Shown: positions 7,779 to 14,484, counted from the stretch's first letter. The stretch: 22,988 nucleotides of DNA from Bog-950 sp964620645 (GCA_964620645.1 CAZUHU010000037.1:1-22988); one strand, 5' to 3'. Translations and numbers: made by a program. Notes: a model not told the origin generated them from the sequence alone.

Positions 7779-8387
7779 CTAATATTTCTCCTTGGTAATT
7801 TTCAGAATGTTGTAGAGCATATCCTTAGCACGGAATAACTGTGCTTTTACAGTGCCAAGAGGAATATCCAACTTCTCGGCAATCTCTTCATACGAAAGCT
7901 CATCAAGATAGCGCAGTTCAATAAGCGTTTTATATTTTGGAGAAAGCTGCTCAATAGCCGCGCGTATTTTTTGGGCGCGTTGCTCTTTTACCATGCTCTC
8001 TTCAGGGTCCGGTGCATGGTCCTTAACCGCAATAGGGGTAATCTCACCTTCGTCGGTTTGTGTTTTCTGATCCAGCGAGGTGGTCTGTAATCTCTTTTTG
8101 CGGATAAAGTCGATAGAGTTGTTGGTAGCTATTTTGAAAAGCCAGGTGCTGAAGGCGAAATCAGCCGAGTAATTGCTGATGTTATTGAAGGCCTTGCCGA
8201 AGGCTTCGATGGTGAGATCCTCGGCATCGTCGCGGTTGTGCACCATTTTTAATACCATAAAGTAAATGGAGTCGCGGTAACGGTCCATCAATTTGCTGAA
8301 GGATACCTGGTCGCCGGTTTTAGCTTTAGCTACCAGTTCAAGGTCCTCCTGCGCCCGCGAAGAAAATTTAGCGTTTAATTCTTCCAA
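7779..8387 (-). CDS. ECF-type RNA polymerase sigma-70 factor
   Basis: An alternative sigma factor that directs core RNA polymerase to a specific promoter set. In the 202-residue product, region 2 (about 17-90) includes YRDSIYFMVLKMVHNRDDAEDL and FSTWLFKIATNN. Region 4 (about 140-195) includes the helix-turn-helix segment LSYEEIAEKLDIPLGTVKAQLFRAK. The start is TTG at 8387, the only plausible in-frame start before region 2. It overlaps the 3' end of the glycosyltransferase gene by 13 nt, so translation is probably coupled. No anti-sigma gene is adjacent. The regulon cannot be read from the sequence. The close relationship to SigW/SigE-like ECF factors is family knowledge. Confidence 0.93.
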   Translation of the reverse strand: MEELNAKFSSRAQEDLELVAKAKTGDQVSFSKLMDRYRDSIYFMVLKMVHNRDDAEDLTIEAFGKAFNNISNYSADFAFSTWLFKIATNNSIDFIRKKRLQTTSLDQKTQTDEGEITPIAVKDHAPDPEESMVKEQRAQKIRAAIEQLSPKYKTLIELRYLDELSYEEIAEKLDIPLGTVKAQLFRAKDMLYNILKITKEKY

Positions 8388-9484
8388 TTGTCTTTTGGTT
8401 TCAGCAATAATAAGAAAAATATAAGCACTAGGTACAAGGTATACAGAATGTCCAGTAACGGTGCCAGAAATTTAAGGTCAGGAGAGGCGAATTTGCGGTA
8501 AAGGGTGAAGGTGCTAAGCCACTGTATAAGCACCAGCGCAGCGGTAGTGCCCATGATAATTTTCCAATTTTCGCCTTTGGCGAGCAGCCAAAACAACAAA
8601 ACCAGGAAAGCAAACTTGCTTAATGCAAAAAGAAAAAGCAGCAGTTGGTGGTGAAACCTATAACTAAAGCCTGAACGCAGGTGACGGCGCTTTTGATTTA
8701 GCCAGCCGCTAAATGAGCTTTCGGCCCGGGTAAACATAAAGGCATCTTTATCTATACATACTTCGGTGTTTTTGCGGGTGGCTACAGCGTTTACAAAAAG
8801 ATCATCATCGCCGGTAAGCAGGTGCTTCTTCTTTTCGTAGCCTTTAAAGGATTGAAAGAGCGATTTATTGTAGCTGAGGTTACGGCCCACGCCCATGTAA
8901 GGCAGGCCGGCTTTGGCAAAGCCAAAGTATTGCAGGGCTGTAAGGATGTTTTCGTAACGGATAAGCTTGTTGAGAAAACCAGGGGTTCTTTCATAAGGAG
9001 AGTGCCCCAAAACGATTTGTGTATCGTTCATATAGGCGCCTACCATTTTGGCCAGCCAGTGGGTGGTGGCCGGCCGGCAGTCAGCATCGGTTACTACTAT
9101 TGTATCAAAGGTTGCAGCTTCTATGCCTTTTTGCAGGGCGTATTTTTTACCACCATATGGTTTGGCTGTGCCGGCCGGCACGTTTACCAGCTTAAGGTTT
9201 TTATTGCGCTTGTAATATTCCACCAATACATCAATGGTATTATCTGTGCTCCCATCGTTAACCACAATAACCTCAAATTGCGGGTATTGCTGTATTAGCA
9301 CAATTTTTAGAAACTGCTGCAGGTTTTTGGCTTCGTTACGGGCGCAAATAACTACCGAGGCCGGTGGCAAAAAGCCCGGCAGTCCGCTAAAGCCGCGAAC
9401 AAAATTGAGGCGAAGGAAGAAAAACAGGTAGTACAACGCCTGAAAGGCTGCAACGCCAATAAATATTTTGAGTTCAATTGACAT
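8375..9484 (-). CDS. Membrane-anchored family 2 glycosyltransferase
   Basis: Predicted inverting glycosyltransferase that transfers an activated sugar at the inner membrane face; donor and acceptor are unknown. From the ATG at 9484 the product is 369 residues. It has one N-terminal membrane helix (about 5-25), a GT-A domain with VVICARNE (44-51), VVNDGSTDNT (74-83) and the DAD metal site (133-135), then GDDDLF (225-230) and QKRRHLRSG (264-272, a variant of the QxxRW motif). Two or three C-terminal membrane helices follow (about 280-362). The frame extends 13 codons further to a TTG at 9523, but that TTG fits better as a -33 promoter element, and MSIELKIFIG is a normal N-terminus for the family. 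It heads a minus-strand cluster with the sigma factor and rsmG. Confidence 0.88.
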   Translation of the reverse strand: MSIELKIFIGVAAFQALYYLFFFLRLNFVRGFSGLPGFLPPASVVICARNEAKNLQQFLKIVLIQQYPQFEVIVVNDGSTDNTIDVLVEYYKRNKNLKLVNVPAGTAKPYGGKKYALQKGIEAATFDTIVVTDADCRPATTHWLAKMVGAYMNDTQIVLGHSPYERTPGFLNKLIRYENILTALQYFGFAKAGLPYMGVGRNLSYNKSLFQSFKGYEKKKHLLTGDDDLFVNAVATRKNTEVCIDKDAFMFTRAESSFSGWLNQKRRHLRSGFSYRFHHQLLLFLFALSKFAFLVLLFWLLAKGENWKIIMGTTAALVLIQWLSTFTLYRKFASPDLKFLAPLLDILYTLYLVLIFFLLLLKPKDNWKN

Positions 9485-9493
9485 GGAACACGA

Positions 9494-9523
9494 CAAAGAA
9501 AAAATTCTTTGCAAGAGGAACAA
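9494..9523 (-). promoter_or_regulatory. Possible promoter of the glycosyltransferase-sigma-rsmG cluster
   Basis: On the minus strand a TTG (9521-9523) is followed 19 nt later by TTTCTTTG (9494-9501), one base from TAnnTTTG. That spacing is the one usual for Bacteroidota vegetative promoters. The implied leader before the ATG at 9484 is only a few nucleotides, which makes the call tentative. Confidence 0.35.
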
Positions 9524-9569
9524 AAGGAGGTTGTTAGCAGGTGTTTATAGATGGTTAAGTTGAGGAAAT

Positions 9570-9591
9570 GGCTTCGACAAGCTCAGCCTGA
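9570..9591. repeat. REP-like short palindrome
   Basis: GGCTTCGACAAGCTCAGCC, with GGCT/AGCC ends and an inner GCTT-CGAC-AAGC stem. It has the look of the short 'TTCGACAAGCTCAG' intergenic palindromes that recur in many bacterial genomes. Only one copy is visible here, so its repetitive status is inferred from resemblance. Confidence 0.45.
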
Positions 9592-9594
9592 CAT

Positions 9595-9678
9595 AAACAG
9601 ACGGGCCGCGCGCAAATACAAGGCAAGGTAGTATGTGCGGGTGGCTTAACGCTAACTCCCGCTCACGTTTTGGCTTGC
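9595..9678 (+). repeat. 84-bp direct repeat, copy 1
   Basis: Positions 9595-9632 are identical to 9796-9833 (38 bp), and 9663-9678 are identical to 9864-9879 (16 bp). Both blocks keep an offset of exactly 201. The 30-bp middle (9633-9662) matches its partner at only about two thirds of positions. This copy's middle has GCGGG and CCCGC arms that could pair. Conserved ends with a divergent centre suggest a structured or mobile intergenic element. Confidence 0.75.
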
Positions 9679-9733
9679 GCCGCAGAGTAGTCGGGCATGT
9701 GGGGTAAGTAAATAGTTGGTTTAATAGTTTTTT

Positions 9734-9763
9734 CTTCTCCCTTTTCTTTAAAAGAAAGGGAAG
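9734..9763. repeat. Imperfect AT-rich palindrome
   Basis: TCCCTTTTCTTT (9738-9749) faces AAAGAAAGGGA (9751-9761) with one bulged base, flanked by CTT and AAG. It lies between the two copies of the 84-bp repeat. It could form a hairpin, but it has no GC-rich core and no obvious gene to terminate. Confidence 0.45.
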
Positions 9764-9795
9764 CAAAGGAATTGTCTGTTTTTAAGCCTCCGGCA

Positions 9796-9879
9796 AAACA
9801 GACGGGCCGCGCGCAAATACAAGGCAAGGTAGTTTTTGGGGATAGTTTAGCCCTAACACCGGTTCACGTTTTGGCTTGC
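9796..9879 (+). repeat. 84-bp direct repeat, copy 2
   Basis: Second copy of the element at 9595-9678, at an offset of 201 nt and in the same orientation. Its ends are identical to copy 1, and its 30-bp centre (9834-9863) is diverged without length change. It ends 64 nt before the start of the desaturase-like gene, so it may fall in that gene's promoter region. Confidence 0.75.
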
Positions 9880-9943
9880 CGTGTGAAGTCAAATTTCGTT
9901 TTTTAAGAACAGTAACTGATATTTACAGAAAGTTAAATGGCCC

Positions 9944-10762
9944 ATGCCCGGTTTAGAGGAAATAGTATTGAAGATGGTGCGCTCTTTTGCGCGCGATTAT
10001 GTGCGTTACACCATTTTTGCGGGCAGCTTATATTTTATTTTTTATGTATGGAAAAGGCGCGAACTGTTCCGCTTTAAGATACAACAGAAGTTTCCGAAGA
10101 ATAAGGATATATGGAGGGAGGTTGGCTACAGCACCTTAAGCATGTTTGTGTTTGTAAATGTGGGCACGCTAATTTTCATTTTTCATGAGCATACGCGCAT
10201 ATACAAGGATTTTAACGCGCATAGTGTGCCTTACTTTATCTTTTCAGTAGTGCTGTTCATTTTTGCGCATGATGCGTACTTTTATGTTACGCACCGCTTA
10301 ATGCACTGGAAAAAGATTTACCCCTACGTACATAAGGTTCACCACTTGAGCGTAAACCCCACCCCTTGGGCGGCCTTTGCCTTTCATCCATTGGAAGCGC
10401 TGGTGGAAGTGGGCATTTTGCCGCTAATGGTTTTTACAGTGCCCCTGCACCCTTTAGCAATATTGGCCTGGGTACTATTTATGTTGGGTTACAACGTAAT
10501 GGGGCATTTAGGTTTTGAGGTTTTCCCCGATGGGTTTGCCAGCCATAGTATTTGGAAGTGGCACAATACCAGCACCCATCATAACATGCACCACAAAAAA
10601 GTTACCTGCAACTACGGTCTGTATTTTAATATATGGGACCGCCTGTTAGGCACCAACCACGCCCAATACGAGCAGGAGTTTGACATGGTGCGGGAACGGG
10701 CAAAGAACACCGGAACTACCGATCCGGAACCTTCTACAGAAGCCGCGGAAGCAACCTTTTGA
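9944..10762 (+). CDS. Fatty acid hydroxylase / sterol desaturase family membrane di-iron enzyme
   Basis: Predicted integral membrane oxygenase that hydroxylates or desaturates a lipid, with two irons held by clustered histidines. The 272-residue product has hydrophobic segments near 22-36, 63-80, 95-108 and 155-185. The eight-histidine signature is seen in order: H109 and H117 in HDAYFYVTHRLMH (109-121), HKVHH (130-134), a histidine at 188, and HNTSTHHNMHH (207-217). The last 20 residues are hydrophilic (Thr, Glu, Pro). The start ATG at 9944 gives a natural N-terminus; an ATG at 9937 is in another frame. The substrate cannot be told from sequence. Bacterial members act on carotenoids, sphingolipid-type or hydroxy-fatty lipids. 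It is transcribed away from the glycosyltransferase cluster and appears to be a single-gene unit. Confidence 0.9.
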   Translation: MPGLEEIVLKMVRSFARDYVRYTIFAGSLYFIFYVWKRRELFRFKIQQKFPKNKDIWREVGYSTLSMFVFVNVGTLIFIFHEHTRIYKDFNAHSVPYFIFSVVLFIFAHDAYFYVTHRLMHWKKIYPYVHKVHHLSVNPTPWAAFAFHPLEALVEVGILPLMVFTVPLHPLAILAWVLFMLGYNVMGHLGFEVFPDGFASHSIWKWHNTSTHHNMHHKKVTCNYGLYFNIWDRLLGTNHAQYEQEFDMVRERAKNTGTTDPEPSTEAAEATF

Positions 10763-10821
10763 AAACAGCACTTCTTGTTTTAATTACTGAAAACCATTTA
10801 TTTATATAGGTTTTTGGATTG

Positions 10822-10862
10822 GGTTGACATTTTAAAGTGTCAACTTTTGTCGACCTTTTTTT
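10822..10862 (+). terminator. Terminator with two alternative hairpins
   Basis: GGTTGACA (10822-10829) can pair with TGTCAAC (10838-10844) or, with one G-U pair, with TGTCGACC (10848-10855), which is followed directly by seven T residues (10856-10862). The second pairing forms a standard intrinsic terminator for the gene ending at 10762. The first would compete with it. Confidence 0.55.
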
Positions 10863-10943
10863 GTTAAACCACGTTTGAGGTAAAGGGGCAAAAACTCAAG
10901 GTAGTTTATTAAAACTTAACCTATACGTCCGTTAAACTTTACT

Positions 10944-10951
10944 TACATTTG
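10944..10951 (+). promoter_or_regulatory. Probable -7 promoter element of the heme/copper protein gene
   Basis: TACATTTG matches the Bacteroidota TAnnTTTG consensus exactly and lies 32 nt before the ATG at 10984, a sensible leader length. No exact -33 TTG is seen at the expected distance. Confidence 0.5.
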
Positions 10952-10983
10952 GCAGTCTACAAAAAAGCGATTAAACCCAATTC

Positions 10984-12615
10984 ATGAAAAAAGGTATACT
11001 TCTATTGTTTGCCTCTGTTGTTTTTATACAGTATCAACAGGCGCAAACACCTACCTGGAGCAATGATATTGCCCAGATTATGTACAACAACTGTACGAGC
11101 TGCCACCACGCAGGCGGCATGGCCCCGTTTAACTTAACTACGTATGCAGATGCCTATAGCCACCGCTATGATATTGCCACTTACGTTAACAACGGCAAAA
11201 TGCCCCCTTGGCCGCCCGATGTAAATTTTAAACACTTTAAAGATGAGCGCAAATTGAGCAGCGCCGATTTAACTAAGCTGAACGATTGGATCAACAACTC
11301 AGCGCCTGAAGGTAACGCGGCTAACACACCTGCTCCGCCGGTTTATACCAATGGCTCAGCTCTTGGTACTGTTGATAAGACTTTGACCATGCCTGCTTTT
11401 ACAGTGCCTAACTACCCCGGCGATTTATACCAGTGCTTTGTGTTGCCAACCGGCTTAACGCAGGATGAGTTTATAACTGCCATTGAAGTTATACCCGGCG
11501 ACCCTACCATTGTGCACCACGTTTTAATTTACGAGGACAGCAGCTCTACTCACGATGCGCAACAGTTAGATAACAATACGCCTGAACCGGGCTACACCAG
11601 CTTTGGTGGTGTGGGCCTTGGTAATAAAACCACACTAGTTGGCGGATGGGTACCGGGCACAAGGCCGGAAGTTTACCCTGCTAACATGGGTGTTAAGCTG
11701 CATGCCAACAGCGATTTGGTTATACAAGTACACTACCCTTTTGGCAGTGCCGGTAAAACCGATAGCACCAAACTTAATATCCGTTTTAGCACTAACGTAG
11801 GCCGCCAGATTTCTATCAACCCAATTTTGAATCATATTCCTGTTGGCTCAGGTTTTGGCGCATCACTGCAAAACGGTCCGCTTTATATACCGGCTAATAC
11901 CGTTAAGAAGTTTGAATCTGCCTTTACTATACCGGCTAACTATCCAATACAGGGCGTTTCGTTGCTAAATATTGCCCCGCATGCGCATTTAATTTGTAAA
12001 GATTGGTTAGTGTATGCAGTAACCCCTACTAATGATACGGTACCTTTGATTAAGATTGATGATTGGGATTTCCACTGGCAGGGTTTTTATACCATGCAGA
12101 AGCTGCAGTTTATACCAAAGGGTAGCACAGTTTATGGTTTTGCTACATACGACAATACCAGCAATAACCCGAATAATCCGAACAATCCACCTCAGGATGT
12201 ATCAGTAGGCGAGGCTACCAGTGACGAGATGATGCTTGTTTACTTCAGCTATTTGATTTATCAGAATGGCGATGAGAATCTTATAATTGATAGTACGTTA
12301 TTGGATACAGTTGAGCAACCTAACGGTATCATCGCCCCACAAAATAATATTGTAAGCTCGGCGCAGTTGTACGATGCACAGCCTAACCCGGCCAATAATC
12401 TTACAACCTTCACTTACTTTTTACCTGAGAGCGGCGCCATTAGCTTTAAGCTGTATGATTTGAACGGACGTTTAGTTCAGGAAATTGAAGCTCCGAAAAA
12501 CACGGGCTTTAATACGGTATCTTTTAACACCGCTACTTTACAGGCAGGCACTTATTTGTATAGCCTGAATGCCGGCGGTGTAACACGAACGAAGCAATTG
12601 GTGGTTAATCATTAA
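10984..12615 (+). CDS. Secreted c-heme / copper type II monooxygenase-like (PHM-like) protein with T9SS tail
   Basis: Predicted exported redox protein of 543 residues. It has a signal peptide (1-21), then a mono-heme cytochrome c-like segment with CTSCH (C37, C40, H41) and a likely distal Met in GKMPPWPP (M73). A two-domain copper monooxygenase core (about 135-430) follows. Its visible ligands match peptidylglycine hydroxylating monooxygenase: IVHHV (H178, H179) and VIQVHYPFG (H250) for one copper; PHAH (H333, H335) and DEMM (M416 or M417) for the other. The C-terminus (about 465-543, QPNPANNLTTFTY onward) is a T9SS sorting domain. Heme and copper sites in one chain suggest the heme feeds electrons to copper, as ascorbate does in the animal enzyme; this is inference. 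A terminator follows at 12637. The substrate is unknown. Confidence 0.88.
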   Translation: MKKGILLLFASVVFIQYQQAQTPTWSNDIAQIMYNNCTSCHHAGGMAPFNLTTYADAYSHRYDIATYVNNGKMPPWPPDVNFKHFKDERKLSSADLTKLNDWINNSAPEGNAANTPAPPVYTNGSALGTVDKTLTMPAFTVPNYPGDLYQCFVLPTGLTQDEFITAIEVIPGDPTIVHHVLIYEDSSSTHDAQQLDNNTPEPGYTSFGGVGLGNKTTLVGGWVPGTRPEVYPANMGVKLHANSDLVIQVHYPFGSAGKTDSTKLNIRFSTNVGRQISINPILNHIPVGSGFGASLQNGPLYIPANTVKKFESAFTIPANYPIQGVSLLNIAPHAHLICKDWLVYAVTPTNDTVPLIKIDDWDFHWQGFYTMQKLQFIPKGSTVYGFATYDNTSNNPNNPNNPPQDVSVGEATSDEMMLVYFSYLIYQNGDENLIIDSTLLDTVEQPNGIIAPQNNIVSSAQLYDAQPNPANNLTTFTYFLPESGAISFKLYDLNGRLVQEIEAPKNTGFNTVSFNTATLQAGTYLYSLNAGGVTRTKQLVVNH

Positions 12616-12636
12616 TGTTAACTGTGTTATAATATA

Positions 12637-12672
12637 CTGAGCCCATTTGAAAGAGTGGGCTCTTTGTTTTTT
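12637..12672 (+). terminator. Intrinsic terminator after the heme/copper gene
   Basis: GAGCCCA (12639-12645), a 10-nt loop, then TGGGCTC (12656-12662) form a perfect 7-bp stem followed by TTTGTTTTTT. It lies 23 nt past the stop codon at 12615. Confidence 0.9.
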
Positions 12673-12742
12673 ACGATTTATATGACGGACGGGTGCAGTT
12701 TAAAATTTTTACAATCTTTATTCGTCTAATAGTTGAATATTT

Positions 12743-13957
12743 GTGTGCGTGAACACCAGCATTGCGTGTCCCTTTGGGACAGATACAGAACTTACAAAAG
12801 AATTTTGTTTTGATGTATTCAATTCAGTAAATGAGTTGAACCCATTGCAATGGAACAGACAGGTGCCTGAAGGCAACTACCTGATGCAATACGACTACCT
12901 GGCTATGATTGAGCGCTGCAGTGCAGGTGATATCCAATTTCGCTATGTGATGGTGAAGAAAAATGCAGAAACGGTAGGTGCCTTGTATTTTCAGGTGGTA
13001 ATGTTTCGCGGCGCACAGTTGATGAATTATTTTCCTGAGAACCCCTCCATTGTGCTTCGCAATCTTAAAGGTGTTACTGAACGTTTTTTAAACAGCATAA
13101 ACATACCTATGCTGGTGAGCGGTAACGTATTTATGACCGGCGAGAACGGTTTTTATTTTACACAGGATATTGATAAGCCAACCAGGGCAAAACTTTTACG
13201 CAATGCTGCCCGTTTGATATTGCGGCAAACGCCTTCTATCAAAGCAACGTTAATATCGGACTTGTACGAACCTAAAACTGATTTTGACCGCGATTTTAAA
13301 TTGCATGGCTTTAATGAAATTACAGTTGAAAGCGATATGACCTTGCAAATACGGCCTGAGTGGAACGTGTTTGACGATTACCTAAACGCTATGTCATCCA
13401 AATACAGGGTGCGCGCAAAAAAGGTTTACGCGCTGTGCCATGATAATGGTGTTGAAATGCAGGAGTTGGGCGCTGCCGATATACAACAGTATCAGCCGCG
13501 CTTGTTTGAACTATATAATAAGGTAATGGAGAATGCTGATTTTAAATTGGCCACCTTGCCGCAGGATTATTTTTATCAGCAAAAGTTGCAGCTGCCTCAG
13601 AATTACCATGTGTTTGGCTATTTTAAAGATGGCCTGATGATTGGTTTTATCTCTGCCTTCCATATAGGTAAGCGCATTGAGGTGCACTATACCGGTATGG
13701 ACCACGTAGTGTGTAAACCTATACACTTATACCAACATATGATGTACGATATGGTAGGGTATGGCATTAAACATAAAGCAACCCGATTACACTTTGGGCG
13801 CACTGCCCCTGAAATAAAAAGTACCATAGGAGCCCAACCCCAGGCCATGTATGGTTATTTAAAACACAGCAACCCCTTATTTAACTTCTTTATAATGCGG
13901 CCTTATACCGCTCGCCTTAAGCCAAGGCAATATCAAATACGCTCCCCATTTAAGTAG
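12743..13957 (+). CDS. FemAB/GNAT-like acyltransferase of unknown substrate
   Basis: The 404-residue product has no signal peptide. Its second half (about 205-390) has the look of a GNAT-fold acyl or aminoacyl transferase of the FemAB/BioF2-like kind. Features are SSKYRVRAKKVY (about 215-226), a basic stretch of the sort used to grip a phosphate-bearing donor; a core strand with GLMIGFISAFHIG; and a conserved-looking tail, LHFGRTAPEIKSTIGA. FemAB relatives add amino acids to peptidoglycan cross-bridges, but the substrate here is unknown. The start is GTG at 12743 (GTG at 12749 is the alternative); no ATG occurs before the conserved part. A perfect 6-bp hairpin (12767-12781) falls within codons 9-13. 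Terminators upstream and a promoter-like site downstream suggest a single-gene unit. Confidence 0.7.
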   Translation: MCVNTSIACPFGTDTELTKEFCFDVFNSVNELNPLQWNRQVPEGNYLMQYDYLAMIERCSAGDIQFRYVMVKKNAETVGALYFQVVMFRGAQLMNYFPENPSIVLRNLKGVTERFLNSINIPMLVSGNVFMTGENGFYFTQDIDKPTRAKLLRNAARLILRQTPSIKATLISDLYEPKTDFDRDFKLHGFNEITVESDMTLQIRPEWNVFDDYLNAMSSKYRVRAKKVYALCHDNGVEMQELGAADIQQYQPRLFELYNKVMENADFKLATLPQDYFYQQKLQLPQNYHVFGYFKDGLMIGFISAFHIGKRIEVHYTGMDHVVCKPIHLYQHMMYDMVGYGIKHKATRLHFGRTAPEIKSTIGAQPQAMYGYLKHSNPLFNFFIMRPYTARLKPRQYQIRSPFK

Positions 13958-14004
13958 AGTACTGCCGGCTACCGCTTATTAACTTTCTTTCATCTCTTCC
14001 CGAA

Positions 14005-14024
14005 AATCACTGTTTACCGTGATT
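14005..14024 (+). promoter_or_regulatory. Operator-like inverted repeat at the LuxR-type gene promoter
   Basis: AATCAC (14005-14010), an 8-nt spacer and GTGATT (14019-14024) form a perfect dyad. Its right arm overlaps the TTG (14023-14025) proposed as the -33 element of the downstream gene. It lies in the right place for a repressor or autoregulator site; the binding protein is unknown. Confidence 0.35.
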
Positions 14025-14053
14025 GACAATGGGTTGCGGATGTATAATCTTTG
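14023..14053 (+). promoter_or_regulatory. Possible promoter of the LuxR-type HTH gene
   Basis: TTG (14023-14025) and AATCTTTG (14046-14053) are 20 nt apart, close to the Bacteroidota -33/-7 arrangement, with one mismatch in TAnnTTTG. The ATG at 14066 would leave a leader of under 10 nt. Confidence 0.4.
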
Positions 14054-14065
14054 ACCTTATAACCT

Positions 14066-14347
14066 ATGGCTAAGAAAGGACGAAAGATTGCGAAGAAAAA
14101 TAGGGCAAAGGAAAACACGGGAGAAACGGCAACCGGTGGATTACGAGTGCTTACAGTATTAAGTAACAGAGAGCAGCAAACACTAAGCTTGATAGCTGAG
14201 GGCTATGCAACGAAACATATTGCCGAACGGCTTAGCATAAGTGTTGATACGGTGGAAACGCACCGTAAAAATTTGCTTCGGAAACTGGATGCAGTGAATA
14301 TGGCCGAGGCTATTGCTACTGCATTCAGGAATAATTTATTGAAGTAG
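14066..14347 (+). CDS. Stand-alone LuxR-type helix-turn-helix DNA-binding protein
   Basis: A 93-residue protein with a very basic N-terminus (1-17, MAKKGRKIAKKNRAKEN) and a complete LuxR/NarL-type HTH (about 32-91). The HTH includes LSNREQQTLSLIAEG, the turn and recognition helix around ISVDTVETHRKNLLRKL, and a C-terminal helix AEAIATAFRNNLL. No receiver or ligand-binding domain is present, and none is encoded upstream in frame, so it is either a minimal regulator or one that works with a separate partner. The ATG at 14066 is the natural start. Three bases after its stop a 28-codon ORF begins, and the giant surface-protein gene starts 175 nt on. Regulation of that gene, or autoregulation through the dyad at 14005-14024, is plausible but inferred only from position. 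Confidence 0.85.
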   Translation: MAKKGRKIAKKNRAKENTGETATGGLRVLTVLSNREQQTLSLIAEGYATKHIAERLSISVDTVETHRKNLLRKLDAVNMAEAIATAFRNNLLK

Positions 14348-14350
14348 ATA

Positions 14351-14437
14351 ATGGACTTAACCGGAATAGCACTGGCTTTGTTATTGGGCTTTGCAGCGCT
14401 GGCATGGTGGATTAGGACTGAGCATAAGAAGGATTAA
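14351..14437 (+). CDS. Putative 28-residue single-pass membrane peptide
   Basis: ATG at 14351, TAA at 14435-14437. The predicted peptide begins MDLTG, has a hydrophobic stretch of about 15 residues (6-20, Ala/Leu/Gly rich, ending in Trp-Trp) and closes with a charged tail IRTEHKKD. An uncharged hydrophobic core with a polar, mostly basic C-terminus is what small one-helix membrane proteins look like. It starts 3 nt after the stop of the LuxR-type gene, which suits coupled translation. No strong ribosome-binding site is visible, but this genome rarely shows one. It could be chance; conservation in relatives would decide. No function is claimed. Confidence 0.5.
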   Translation: MDLTGIALALLLGFAALAWWIRTEHKKD

Positions 14438-14456
14438 TGAAAGCCTGATTGCCTGG

Positions 14457-14484
14457 TGCAGTGGAAAGGCGACTTTCTGCTGCA
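14457..14484 (+). other. 12-bp RNA hairpin with GNRA loop upstream of the giant gene
   Basis: TGCAGTGGAAAG (14457-14468) pairs fully with CTTTCTGCTGCA (14473-14484), with two G-U pairs, closing the tetraloop GCGA, a GNRA type. It lies 20 nt after the 28-codon ORF and 38 nt before the ATG at 14523. What follows is A/T-rich but not a clean U-tract. It may be a weak terminator for the upstream pair, a transcript-end stabiliser, or a leader element of the giant gene. Confidence 0.55.

Larger units (their letters stand above)
9485..9943. other. Gene-free, repeat-bearing spacer
   Basis: This 459-nt spacer separates divergent genes and holds no credible coding sequence. A 73-codon minus-strand frame at 9545-9766 runs through the repeats and has no protein-like character. 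The spacer contains a REP-like palindrome (9570-9591), two copies of an 84-bp element (9595-9678 and 9796-9879) and an imperfect AT-rich palindrome (9734-9763). The sequence just before the + strand gene at 9944 must hold its promoter, but no strong match was found. Confidence 0.7.

Noticed and set aside
9485..9523. Longer glycosyltransferase start (TTG at 9523)
   Set aside because: It would add 13 residues of poor signal-anchor character, and the TTG fits the -33 position of a promoter with the correct 19-nt spacing.
9545..9766. 73-codon minus-strand open frame in the repeat-rich spacer
   Set aside because: It runs across the repeat and the palindromes, is very basic and low in complexity, and shows no family resemblance.
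9595..9879. Integron attC sites
   Set aside because: Short GTTAG/CTAAC cores occur in the repeats, but matched R'/R'' boxes at the two ends of a foldable site could not be placed, and no integrase or cassette genes are present.
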